From positions 5,354,501-5,418,500 of the forward strand of contig NC_080559.1 of assembly GCF_030253575.1 (NCBI RefSeq): a stretch of DNA of 64,000 nt, given 5' to 3'. This stretch comes from Rhododendron vialii (Eukaryota > Streptophyta > Magnoliopsida > Ericales > Ericaceae). Position numbers and translations under genes: made by a program. The notes below the pieces were generated by a model. It made no database searches. It saw only the letters and a program-made list of their open reading frames with translations, and was not told the origin of the DNA. The first letter of the stretch is position 1. The number at the start of each line of letters is the position of its first letter. Below, piece after piece: positions 23,450-34,700 of the stretch.

Positions 23450-26400
23450 TCAGAAACGCATTCTCTTCTTACAAGCCTCAAGGGGAAGTGGTGAATACAA
23501 GCAATTACTGGCAGCAGCAGCTGATCTCCCGAGCAGCAGTAACTCCTTGACTGCCTGATCCACCAAGTCTCTAAATATGTAGTCCTGCAAGACCAACCCT
23601 ATCCTCGTGACTTCCCTCCTCTCCCCGCAATCCACGTCGCCGCACACCTCGGCGACACTCTCTCCCATGGCCTTGCTGCTCCATGCCGCGATCTCGCGTC
23701 TTGTCGGGACGGATAGCACCCCGACGGTCGCGACTCTGGTGTGGAAGAAACCTGTGGTGGTGACCGTATCCTCTTGCCTTGGGTTCTTGATCTTCCTCGG
23801 TTGTGGCTTTTGCTGCTGCACCGTTTGCCCTGCATTGCCATTACGATATGCATATGTAATGCTCAATTTCATAGAACATAGATTATCACCACATACGTAG
23901 AAGTCAACCCTAATTGTAGCTTGTATCCAGTAGATCAAGACATAAATTGAGAAGGGAAAAAAAAAAACCAATGTAATGTTAAACACAAAAGACTTGAAAG
24001 CTCACCGAGAGCTAGTTCGTTAAGTCCCTCTCCAGAAAATTTTCAATGTAACGGCTATTTGTAATGTCTCCCTTACATGGAATGGAACCCACACGTACAT
24101 GAAATCCACATTTTTAAAGAGGGTGTTACAAATAACCATTTTATTGAAAAAAATTTCCTAGGGAGAACTAGCATATACGAGTATAGTAGTATATAGTAAT
24201 TTATGAAATTTACTAAAGTCAAACATTTCCTTTTTGAATGGATTGAGGTAGAAATTTAGGATTACCATTGAGATAGAGATCTGATCATTTTTAAGAAACG
24301 CTCAAAAAAGTTAGGAAGTTAGGCCTTCCTAATTTTTTGAAAATGTGATTTTTGGTTGAACGTGTTATCGGGAATCACATTCTTATTCCAATCAATTTCA
24401 AACGCGGAAATTTTAAAAACATGGCATCATATTCCCATTTACTTTCCAAAATTCCAAAATTACTGCCATCCAAATTGAGTTGTGGAATAATACACGCAAT
24501 GCCTTGTAGAATTTCCTGACAAAGTGGAGTTATGCCCACCTAAAGCCATAAAGACGAGCCTCCGTCTTTTCTCTTTTGGCTCTCTTTGGATTCTCCTATG
24601 CTTTGGAAACAATCTTTGACCAAAACAGAGGGCCTGTTTGGTTGTTGTCATCATAGCTAAGGGGGTCCATGACGGATATCATGAAAGTTGAGTACTTGAT
24701 TCGCAATTACTTTCATAATATCTCCACATGGCAGCGGGGCCCACCTCATACGTGGAAAATATTTTTTGTCTCTATTTCAAGGGTATATGCCACTTATTAA
24801 AGTTCCAAGCCCACTACTGCTTGCTTTCATCAGCTTTTGTTTTTGTTTTTATTCTTTTGGCGTAAGTTTTGAAATAGACAAGACGGTCTAAATCCGGATC
24901 ATACGTCGGTACAATTAATGATTTTGATTTGTTCAAATATTTTTACCGGTAAGAGTCAATTCCTATTGGCAAAAGTCTCTGAGCAAAATCCAAACCATTA
25001 ATCGCAGTAATGAATGATCCAGATTTGAACTGTTTAATCTAGATCAAAGTAACAACCAGAGATGATTCAATTCCTACTTTTTGGGGACATTAAGCAGCTT
25101 TGGAAAAAAGTAAAAAATGAAAAAAGGTAGGAAATTAAGTCAGTACCTTTTACAGAGTCACGATCAACTAGAATATGACATAACATAAAAACCTTGCAAG
25201 CTATATTCTAGTATTAAACTTATAAGAAATGACAAAAAAAAAAAAAAAAACCAATTTCTGAGATATGCAATATAATAGTTGAAAAATCTTCTTCGACAAT
25301 TTAAAATAAAAAAAAAGTTATTCCGAAATAAAGGAATGTTAATTGTTTATTTGAAAATCTTGAAACATTAAAGTAGAAACTTAAAAAAAAATAAAAAAAT
25401 CAGATGCTCATTTCTCAGTAGGAGCATTGTAAAATATGAACTCTATTAGGGCTGGAAATGGGATAGTGCTGCATGTGCAATGCATGTTCTACAGTATATG
25501 ATATACACCACTACTACATACACAGATTTATGTGCAAAAGTTAGAGATGTGTAGGGCAGCGCCCGATGCACGTGAGCTCCAACAAGGGCAACGCCTGATG
25601 CACACGAGCCTCTTATGGAGCTGATCACGTACGTGCATCTGTTAATTACGAATATATCTGTGTCCGAATCTGTACATATACATCTGTGCACCGATGTTCT
25701 GAGTTTGTAATGACAATGGAGAGATTAAGCAAACCATATCATGAATCATGATACGTGGCAAAAACTCAATAACACTCTACAATGAAGAGACTCGGCAAAC
25801 CATGTCATGACACATGGCAATCTTAATAAACACTCTTCATATTTGTGCACAGATTTTCTGAGTTTGTAATGATAATGAAGAGATTCAGCAACCCATGTCA
25901 TGATAGATGGCAATCTAATTAATATGCATCTATAATTAACACTCTAATCACAAAAAAAACACTTTGCGTAAATGATTATTCATACTTATTATGATTAATT
26001 TAGGTTCCTTTTATATATTTTTAGATTTTGGATTGTTACAGTGAAATTTACAGCTCATTTGGATGGCGAGGAAGGGAGAGCCCTTTTTCAGCAAATCTCG
26101 CCATTTTTGGTGAGTTTGAGTGAGAAAGATCAAAACATTTCTTTTTTTATATACTTTTCTCTCTATTTCTCACTAAAATGTCTAATCCAAACGAGGGATT
26201 TCTGGATGGTGAGAAAGGGAGAGCCTTTTTTCACCAAATCTCGCCATTTTTGGTGAGATTGGGTGAAAAAGGGAAAGGGCCAATCAAAACATTTCTTCTT
26301 TTTTTTTTTTGTAATTTTCTCTTTATTTCTCACTAAAACGTCCAATTCAAATGATGGATTTTACAAGAAACCAAAACCCTTTCTTTTCTTTTTTCATAAA

Positions 26401-28091
26401 ACCCCTCCATCCAGAAGAGCGGTTAAGGTTGTTGCAAACATAAATATTACAACGAAAGAATTAAAGAAGAAGACAGTAATACATGTACTCACCGTTGGTA
26501 ATGTGTCTTTTCGAATTTGCTGGAGGACTAATGAAGTCGAGGTCAAGCACAGATATAGGACTGTGTTTAAATTCCTTGCCAATATTGCCATAGGCCTCAA
26601 ACTTTTCTTCCTTTGTAGCCTTCATGCCCCTTCCACGTTCGGTCGACGACGACGTTGTCCGGAGGGCTTCGATGATGTTCTTGATGGCTTTGAGATCTTC
26701 ATCGCATTTCTCCAATGCTCCCAGTAGCATCCTTCTCTTCTCTTCGGCCGACGAATTACAAGTAGTCTCTTTCTCATCGACGCCCACCAGCGTCGACGGC
26801 GAAGAAGAAGAAGTAGTAGTAGTGCTTCTTCCGTCCTTAAATGTCAGTTCTCTGTTCAATTTGGATTTGTCAAAAGGAAAATTTTAAAATATGGACCGAT
26901 AATAACAAATGTATGAATATATATTAAAAGGTGTAAAAAATATATAGAAATATGTGTTTTTCTTGTTTTCTTGAGATACTTATTGTCAATAGAAAGACCG
27001 ATAAGTTTGGAACTATTAAAAGGGACCAACCTTAAGAAAGGAGGGAGTAATGGCATACCTAAAATTGTCCGGCGAGACAACAGAATCCGATTGTCGAATC
27101 TCCACCGAGAGTGTTGGGCTCCTCGGCACTTGGCGCGACAACTGCCGAGCATGGCAGATTTTGTCTCCTCCGCCATCCTCTTTCTTCTTCCCGTCGACGT
27201 GCAGTGTGGTCGACGAAGAAGAAGGTATCTGGTTTCCTTCCGAGAGTACTTTATCATCGGCTCCTTTACTCGGGGCAAAAGAATTAACAGGGACCTCAAC
27301 GTCGCAATTCTTTCCCTGCTTCTTACCTGAAATCTCAATCAAACTTAAAAATTCAAACACAAAACCAACATCAGGAAGGCACTCTCTTTGGTGGTAAAAC
27401 TCTCCAACCAACTCAACATTTATTCCCTGTAGATCTAAAAACAATCAATTCATTTCACGGGAGTCTCAAGATAATAACTTTCCAACCCATTTTCAACCAC
27501 CTCAACCGGATAACCGAGCGAAAAATTATGGTCCGTAAAGAGTGGGGGAAGGGACGGATTTGAGACTACCAACGTCTCTAGCTAGCGCTGATACGTAGAG
27601 CTGCCGGTTAAGAATAGATGATCACAAACGAAGACAGAGAATCGCGTAGACAGGAGGAGGAAACGAACCAACCCACTCGTCCTGATTGGAACGATTCAAG
27701 AAAGAAAGAGAATGGTGGCCCCTTTCGCTCGTCGGAGAACAATGTCGGCATGTCGGGGACAGGGTGAGGAGTTGAGATTTTCTTAAATGATTCCATGCGT
27801 CCAAGACTTCTAAACAAACTCTTAAAAAATATTCTTCAGTCAGTTTTCCTTTTATAGATGAGTGATCTGTATGTGAGAGAGAGAGAAGAGGGAGATGGGT
27901 GAATTACCGAAGGTGAGGAACTTGCGACGGGGGCGGCGGTGGTACTTGGAGACGAGATGAAGAATGCCGGACAAGCAACCAACGGGTTTAACCGAACGGT
28001 CTTGGTTTTGTTGACGCTGCAAGTTTTGACGGCGAGACGACGACAACGACGACGACTGCAGCATGACAGTCTCTTGTTGCCTCTTCAGCAT
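23450..28091 (-). CDS. TRM-like protein (DUF3741/DUF4378 type)
   Basis: Four exons on the minus strand: 28091-27908, 27326-27059, 26851-26493, 23829-23450; 1191 nt, 396 residues, all GT-AG and in frame. Residues 33-62 (SVKPVGCLSGILHLVSKYHR...FLTFG) match the N-terminal block of plant DUF3741 proteins. Residues about 129-151 (SPTLSVEIRQSDSVVSPDNF) and 188-215 (EKRRMLLGALEKCDEDLKAI) are conserved blocks of the same family, as is SPISVLDLDFISPP (248-261). The last exon ends IGLVLQDYIFRDLVDQAVKE and LPLEACKKRMRF, as in the C-terminal DUF4378 region. TRM proteins help recruit TON1 and phosphatase modules to cortical microtubules; this role is inferred. The usual PALVARLMGLE motif expected after the SPDNF block is absent here, since exon 2 joins ELTFKDGR. 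The start Met is the first in frame downstream of a (CT)n leader; an upstream start is possible. The last intron (2.7 kb) contains a tandem duplication. Confidence 0.8.
25690..25945. repeat. Diverged repeats in the TRM-like gene intron
   Basis: TTCTGAGTTTGTAATGACAATGG-AGAGATT and TTCTGAGTTTGTAATGATAATGA-AGAGATT head two units (about 25697 and 25856), each followed by CAAACCATATCATGA or CAACCCATGTCATGA and GATGGCAA or GTGGCAA. A third partial unit lies at 25785-25822. The region is non-coding. Confidence 0.5.
26056..26352. repeat. Tandem duplication of about 150 bp in the TRM-like gene intron
   Basis: Two copies follow each other (about 26056-26200 and 26204-26352). Shared words are GGATGG-GAG-AAGGGAGAGCC, AAATCTCGCCATTTTTGGTG, TCAAAACATTTCTT, and TTTCTCACTAAAA-GTC-AATC. 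Copy 2 has an extra GGGAAAGGGCCAA. It lies about 140 bp downstream of the donor of intron 3. The open frame across it is a chance frame. Confidence 0.65.
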
Positions 28092-28230
28092 CTTCTTGAT
28101 CAGCGCGATATTCTTCTCGTCTTCTTCTTCTTGTTCAGCTTGAATTCCTTGTTGATGATTGATCCATGTCAAAGTGGAAAAGAAAAGGAACTTGCCATAG
28201 TGAGAGAGAGAGAGAGAAACAACGGTAATA

Positions 28231-28276
<46 letters not shown>

Positions 28277-28310
28277 TGAAGAAGTGTCTTGTGGACACTC
28301 ACTATGATGC
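28092..28310 (-). promoter_or_regulatory. Leader region of the TRM-like gene with (GA)n
   Basis: Upstream of the chosen ATG at 28091 the same frame stays open to 28298 through two (GA)n runs (28202-28217 and 28232-28274), which read as Leu-Ser repeats on the minus strand. A CT-rich leader is the simpler reading. The frame between the leader and 28091 includes an acidic AEQEEEDEKNIALIKK stretch that could still be coding if an upstream exon exists. Confidence 0.45.
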
Positions 28311-29420
28311 TGTTACGTAAAAGCAATGCATGTGGAAGGGATGGACTGCTTTTAGGCAGTGTGGGTGTGTTTGCTTTTTTCACCGAGGATGGCAATTTTT
28401 GCGCTTCATTTTCGTGCAGAGGTGCTCCACTTTAACCATGACATTATTAACTTCACGTTAAAAATCGATGAGGGACCACCTAGATCGGAAAGTGACTACT
28501 CCCGACTGAAAGCGGGGAATGTTAACTATCCCGAGGCTTACGTAGTGAAAAAGGGAAATTTTATGTTAAAAATATAGCTCATGCGTATAAAAGTAGAATG
28601 CGAAAGTCAATTTCCTTTCACTAAGTATTAATATTCGATCCTCTTGTCTCTTTTTAAGTGTCCACCACAAAAAATGATCTTTAGATTGATATATAAAGTG
28701 TTTTCGTCCATAAATTTTAAATTTTTTCTCTAGATCTCCATTTTAAAGAACTTACTGAGATCTTTAGTTTCGTACAAAGTAATTAAAAACTTATGCACAA
28801 AAATGATTTTTTATTTTTATTTTTGGTTTGGAAATTGTACGCCTTTTAACTGGGAACAGGGAGTATAATACTAGATAGAATCACAATCTTCGATATGATC
28901 ATGTTGAGGAAAATATGGAACCTTTCCAGGCTCAATTTGATGTTCGGGTTGAGGACATTACCCGTGTTCAAAATAATGTTAGATCAAACATAGAAAAGTA
29001 CATAATCAAACAACATTGTATTTCGAAGAATGAGTTCGATCCTTTGTGCTAACCTATTTTTCAAAACAAACGTGTTGTAAATCATAACGATTGGTATCCC
29101 GATCAACATGATTTTCGATAGGATAGATGTTTTCGACGACACCTAACCGCATTAGTAATGTCGATCATCCACACAGGCAACATGACTAGTCAGAAGCCTT
29201 TTAAGGACCGGAGAGGATCTTAGCCCTATTAGACGCTCCACGAGTATCATGTGATATTGTTTGGGTACTCCTCGTTCATTTGCGATCCGAATCTTGGTCT
29301 CTGCTTGAAGCTATGCAAGTTGTTTTTCTGAATTCCTGTCACGGACTCCTGTTTACAAACTTACAAACCATTTGTTCCATCAAAACATGGGTAATCTGAT
29401 AAACGATGGCAAAGAGAAGT
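28310..29420. other. Gene-free stretch upstream of the TRM-like gene
   Basis: This is probably promoter sequence. Near 28685-28800 there is a fragment with AGATCTCCATTTTAAAG and CTGAGATCTT words like the H1 MITE family. At 28905-29055 a short plus-strand frame (MEPFQAQFDVRVEDITRV) looks protein-like but ends at a stop after about 45 codons; it is possibly a transposon remnant. No gene is supported. Confidence 0.35.
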
Positions 29421-29433
29421 GTGACATGTTTCT

Positions 29434-29631
29434 AGGGTGTAAACGAGCCGAGCTAAGCCTGACTGATTTACTTAATGAGCCTCTTTAAGCGAACCGAGTC
29501 GAACTGAGCTGAGCTTTTGAATATCGAGTTCGGCTTATTTAGTAAACGAGCCTAAAACTCGAGCTTGACTCGATTACTAAATGAACCAAGCCACGAGCTG
29601 CTCGCGAGCAACTCGGTTTGTTTGCAATCCT
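29434..29631. mobile_element. Short GAGCCGAGC-family MITE
   Basis: The ends read AGGGTGTAAACGAGCCGAGC and TTTGTTTGCAATCCT. The flanks ACATGTTTCT (29424-29433) and ACTTGTTTCC (29632-29641) match at 8 of 10 positions and fit a 10-bp target duplication. The arms have the same GAGCCGAGC/CTCGAG words as the copy at 22136. At 198 bp it is the shortest intact copy in the window. Confidence 0.7.
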
Positions 29632-30154
29632 ACTTGTTTCCAGCGAATTACAAAGTGAAGATTGGAGCAATGCTTAATTTCCAGGGTTTTTTTTATTAGC
29701 AAAGAACGGTTTTTATGTCATTAATAAAAATGACACAAAACAAAAATTCTGTAGTGATATACACCAGGGAGTATCATGCCTAAATGGTAGTACCTCACCT
29801 ACCTCACCTCACATTTTAAAAAAAAAGAAAAAAAGAAAAGGAAAAAAAAATACCCAAAGGTTAGTAAGGCATTAAGAAACACCCAAAAAGAACCCAGTCT
29901 AAATAAATGGGCTAGGCCCAGACACTTGAAAAACAAAAACCCAAACAGCAAAACAGGCCAAAACAAACACCAAAACCCTAACCCTCCGATACAAACGCTA
30001 AACCTAACAGAAAAACCATCCCAGCCGCCATCCGAAACCCCTGCCTCGCAAACCACTGAAACCCGCAACCCTAACAACTCCTGCCACCAACAAGGACCGC
30101 TGTCCAAGAGGCCAAAACAGCCACAAACCACCGCCATCACCGTTAGCTAGCGAT

Positions 30155-30690
30155 ATGGAGAGATGTACTCTAACGTAGCTGAATCATTCAATGCACGGAT
30201 TAAGAACAAAAGCTTACCTTCCAATAAAAAAATCTCGGGAACGCTAATTAGGGTGAAGACAATGAAAAAAAAATTTAGCAGGCAGGACATTGCAAGCAAG
30301 TGGAGTGGTCAAATTTGCCCACAGATGGATGAGATCATGAGAGGTTGACAACGATGGCTTCAATGATGCCAGGACATGGGTTATTAGCGAAGCAGGAAAT
30401 GATGTTTGCGAAGTGCATTCGTTTCCAACTGCTAGTGTTGATGTTTTCCGGGCGCATTTGTTCATGTCGAAAAATGGCAGCAAGATGAGTTCCCATGATC
30501 CCAAGCGGTTGGTGCAATTACTTCCATTGATAAAGATCTCGTTTGTATTTCGATCTGAATTATTTCTTGTGCGCGAACTTTTCGTTAATCGTACCGCAAC
30601 TCAATTTCATCCTCCCTCGATTGTACAAGAAACCACCAGGAAGGCCTAGGAATCAGCGGATACCCATTTAGGGAAGAGAAGTTAACACAA
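30155..30690 (+). pseudogene. Broken MuDR-type transposase, C-terminal part
   Basis: The frame from 30163 (YSNVAESFNARIKNKSLP, then SKWSGQICPQMDEIMRG) matches the conserved NVSESFN and KWNGRLCP region of plant MULE transposases. A stop and frame change follow near 30345. The next frame gives DARTWVISEAGNDVCEVHSF. After another frame change comes CSCRKWQQDEFP, a partial SWIM zinc finger (the next Cys codon is a TGA stop, then SQAVGAI). The KKPPGRPRNQRIP tail follows at about 30625. With several stops and shifts the gene is dead. The N-terminal half and the catalytic core are missing, and the left boundary at about 30155 is abrupt. No terminal repeats were found. Confidence 0.8.
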
Positions 30691-31723
30691 GTTGGATGAA
30701 TGTGGATGCACAAACATTTAATGGCACCGGACACAATTGTGTCTAGAAGTTGTGTTCCTCGACCTTTTGTACAAAATTGCAGTCTTATAAGTGCCCATCC
30801 GACTTGGGGTCCAACCCAATGCGTCTCGGATTCACATAAAATTCCCTGTCAAGGACACAGGGTACGTCCAAATGTTCATATTCGTCAAAATACTTATTGT
30901 GTTATACACGATATGTATGATATCTACAAGGAGTAACAGATCTATATATCCATTTATGCATCGTCTATGGCAAACACGAATACCAACTATACTACAATGG
31001 AGAATGTGCAACTAGACGGGGGGGGGGGGGTGGGTGGGTGGTGCAAAAATTTCATACACTCTTATCCAAAGTATCGAGTGCCGTGGCAGTGGTACTTTAT
31101 ACATTTGGGAGAGTCCATACAACATGGCTTAAGAAAATTACGGGTACCCTGCATCCTAATATATTAGATTGTAAAAGAACTCAGGCGTTGAGTTACAGAG
31201 GACTTTAGCATTAAGCCGTAGGGAGAGGATGATGCAGTTAAGTAAGATCATTTATCCACAACATAGAATTGTCGAAAAGAGCAGCCCTCAACCAAACTCT
31301 GTCTTCAAACTCTTCACCAAGGCCACTATCCCTCTATACAAATCAACTGGGATCTCGCATAACAAGTTACGACGCTATGCAGGCAAGGTAAGATGCAATG
31401 GTGTACTCAGATAAACGCTTTCAAAGTTGAGTATAGAGGCACATATCAAAATTATTTTTTGACATCATATTTGTTCAGAAACACAAGGCCCTAACTTCCA
31501 ATCAGATAACAAACACAAGGCATCGGGAACAGTATGATAAAGTACAGCATAGAACAGCAACATTGTCATATTTACATGAATATTTGATCAATCTCACTGA
31601 TATAGCATGTGTACAACACTACTGTGTAGTTTGAAATTCATGCGGGACAGACATAACAATGACAATTTGCTAACGCACGCAAGACAGCAACATGCACAAA
31701 TGGCATAAAGACAACACTTACAG
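30691..31723. other. Gene-free stretch between MULE relic and cupin gene
   Basis: Possible trailing MULE sequence, then unremarkable DNA. A G-rich run (12 G followed by TGGGTGGGTGG) lies at 31019-31041 and could form a G-quadruplex. The 3' UTR of the cupin gene on the minus strand would occupy roughly 31450-31723. Confidence 0.4.
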
Positions 31724-34700
31724 TTACAGATCTTTCCAGACATTGAAATCAGAAGTAGAGTTACTGTAATCAATTATACTGTCTTGGCACCCCATGAAGA
31801 ATGTACTCCGTGCAGTATCCACATTAACTAAAGCATGTGCCGTTCCATGGGGGCTGGCTGCCACAGCAACCTCGTCAGCACCAATAGTTACCTCAGCATA
31901 ACCTCTATCGACAGCTTTGTTCTCCAGCTGCAGATAGTTAGAATGCTAAGTCAGAAGGACTTGCTTCGAAAGAATATGATACAATGTAAGACACGAAATA
32001 TTTTCCGTCTCCATGTCCATGTGACAAAAGCAGCATGCCTGATGATCAATCACTAGTGATGGAGTGCAAGATGTCATGAAACCAAACATAGCGTGGACCC
32101 TGGGGCCTTTCAGCGTCTTACCTGGCTACAAGTTCAGGTGAGTGTGATTCACTGCTTAACAAGATAGAGGAAGTTACTAAGCAGAAAACGTCCTGTAAAC
32201 TTAATCTCTCTCTCAATCTGAGTCTCAGGGGAAATGAGAGGGCAGAAACGGAGAAAAAAAATCTTAAAGTATAATACTATCTTTAAACATAAACCCCTCC
32301 ACCCCATACTAGAAAATCACTTCACGATGACAGAGGCAATAAAAATGAAATACAAACCCCAGAAAGAAGGCTGCATGTGACAGGTGTAAAAATTCTTATG
32401 GTTCTATCATATAATCAGCTCGCTTACGAATAGAAGAATTTAACTCCAGCAAGAGGCCCACCGATCCATCGCAGAAATTCCAACATGAACATTGTAAGTT
32501 CTATTGGGATAGTAAGATGAATATATAACACAAACAAATCTAACCCTAGAGTCTAATTTGATTTAATTTTCTGCTTCTGGAAAACGTGAAGGGACACGCA
32601 ACTAGGTAAGTGGAAACATTGTTACAAAGTCCAGTAAGTGAATTTCTATCATTTTTCTTAGTGCATCCATTAGTGCAAATGTCTATTACAGAGAGGAAGA
32701 GAGGGGAAAATAACAGAGGATCAGCATGAAGGTTTGATCAACGCAGGAACCATGATGGCAGTTGAGATATGATCCAAGAATGGGGTTTCAGTGTTGGGAG
32801 AAATCTAAGTTAGCATTCAATGCTAGAATGTAACCCCATGCCTTTAAAATCAACCCATCACCAAGCCAAAGCATGGTAGTTGCTATAGAAGAGGTTGCGA
32901 AAGTCTCAGTGTCAAAACTCAAACGAGGACATGCGCCATCTTCCTTCTTCCCATCTTTGTCTTATATCTCAATGCTACCACCATTGTATCATGCTCAGAC
33001 CTTTTACTTTATTGCCATCATTTCCATTTCAACAAAAAAAAGTTCATGAAACAAAAATAAGAAAAGCAAACAGAGAGTAGTACTGTTTAACATAAAAGTA
33101 GAAAGTAAATAAAAAGGAACCAAGTTACAAGTACTATAAGTAATCGGGGTGGTTCCGGGGACCCCTAAAAAAACCCCCCAAAGTTCCCGATCGAATTTTG
33201 ATGATCCGAGCCGATCAACAAAAAAAATGATCGGAAAGGGCATCATCCGAACAGTTTTTTATTGAACTTTATTGAACGGTTCAATAAAAAACTGCTCAAA
33301 TCAAGCCTTTCCCGGTTATTTTTTTTGCCAATTTCTCGTGAGCACCCTTAAAATCACATTATGAACACATTGAGCGGCTCGGATCATCAAAATTTGGTCG
33401 GGAACTATGAGATTAAAATTTGGGGGGTTTTTTAGAGGGTTTTTTAGGGGTCACTAGAACCGCCCCGGTAAGTATAGCACTAATTGCTGAAGCTAGTAGC
33501 AATACTTGAACAAATGCAAGTCTATCCTAGTTTACAGACACCAGCAAATTCTATGAGGAACTACCTTTAGTGATAGCAATAAACAAAAACCGAAGTGCTT
33601 TCCATTTATAAAACTTCATCTTTTTGGAAACCAAAGACTGAGCTCATAATTTTCACAGTTAGATACACCAGAATAGTCTAACATCTAATATGATGCACTA
33701 ATCTGGACAATTATATGGCAAATTGTGAACTCAATAGGCACCATAAAATGCAATACAATAAATCAACCATACACAAATGTGAGCCAAAACCACCGGCAAA
33801 GTATTAGATAGTTAGTTCTAAATACTCCCTCCGTTCCTATTTGAGGGTCCATCTTTCCTTGGACGTTCCAAAATGAGTGTCCATTTCCAAAAGTGAACAC
33901 CAAAAAAGCTCAAACTTTCCCATTTTGCCCTTCCTTCTCCAAACTTAAATGACATCATACTCAGTTTTCCCTACAATTGATTGCCACCCATCCTAGGAAA
34001 ACAGACTCAGTCAAATTCAAATTCCTGAAGGGGCGCCGAAATTGTAGAGAAAAAGTACTACTTCTTTTGCGCCAGAAATTGCAGGGCTAATTTAAATGCC
34101 ATCATAAAATAATTGAAAACTATTTAATTGGGGGCAAAATTGGAAACTAAAAAATCCGACAATGCAATAATAAGCCTTTCTTAAATAGTTGGATTCCCGA
34201 AAAGGGACTCACAAATTGGAACGGAGGGAGTAAACCATGTCTCTGCGCGGAATTCTTCAAATTAATCTAGCTCACGACCACATTCAAAACTAACTGGAAA
34301 GTTGTACATGTCCTATGTTCTCAATCCGCTACTCGACAAGATTGATTACTTATCCATAATGCAAAGCTTGACTTACTACTTAAAAACTTTTGTACAGCAA
34401 ATTGTGAACCCACACGGGCACAGATATTTGGATTTTGGGTATATGATATAGCAAACTACTAGCTCTTGGGTAAGGACCATATTATCTACAAACATCCAGT
34501 AATCTCACCTTCTATACTAATTTCATATATTTGCAATTTTGCATAGTACCCAAAAAAAGAAGCAATCGATTATATCACCACTTGGGCATAATTTGGAAGC
34601 AATCTCATCTTCGAAACTGGTTTCTTATTTTTGTGTCGTATCCAAATATAAAAAATACAAAGACAAAAGCAATCGATTATGGCATCATTTAGAAGCATAC

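Noticed and set aside
23599-23900. Other-frame and antisense frames of 84-97 codons
   Set aside because: They are shadows of the last exon of the TRM-like gene. The chosen frame is the only one that agrees with the splice phase and with the family's LPLEACKKR end.
26263-27397. Plus-strand frames of 115-154 codons
   Set aside because: They lie antisense to exons 2 and 3 of the TRM-like gene or over T-rich intron repeats.
29799-30150. Hydrophobic minus-strand frame of 113 codons and its Pro/Thr-rich antisense
   Set aside because: Trp/Phe/Leu-rich low-complexity content with no domain. It may be the decayed 3' end of a retroelement, but I could not support that.
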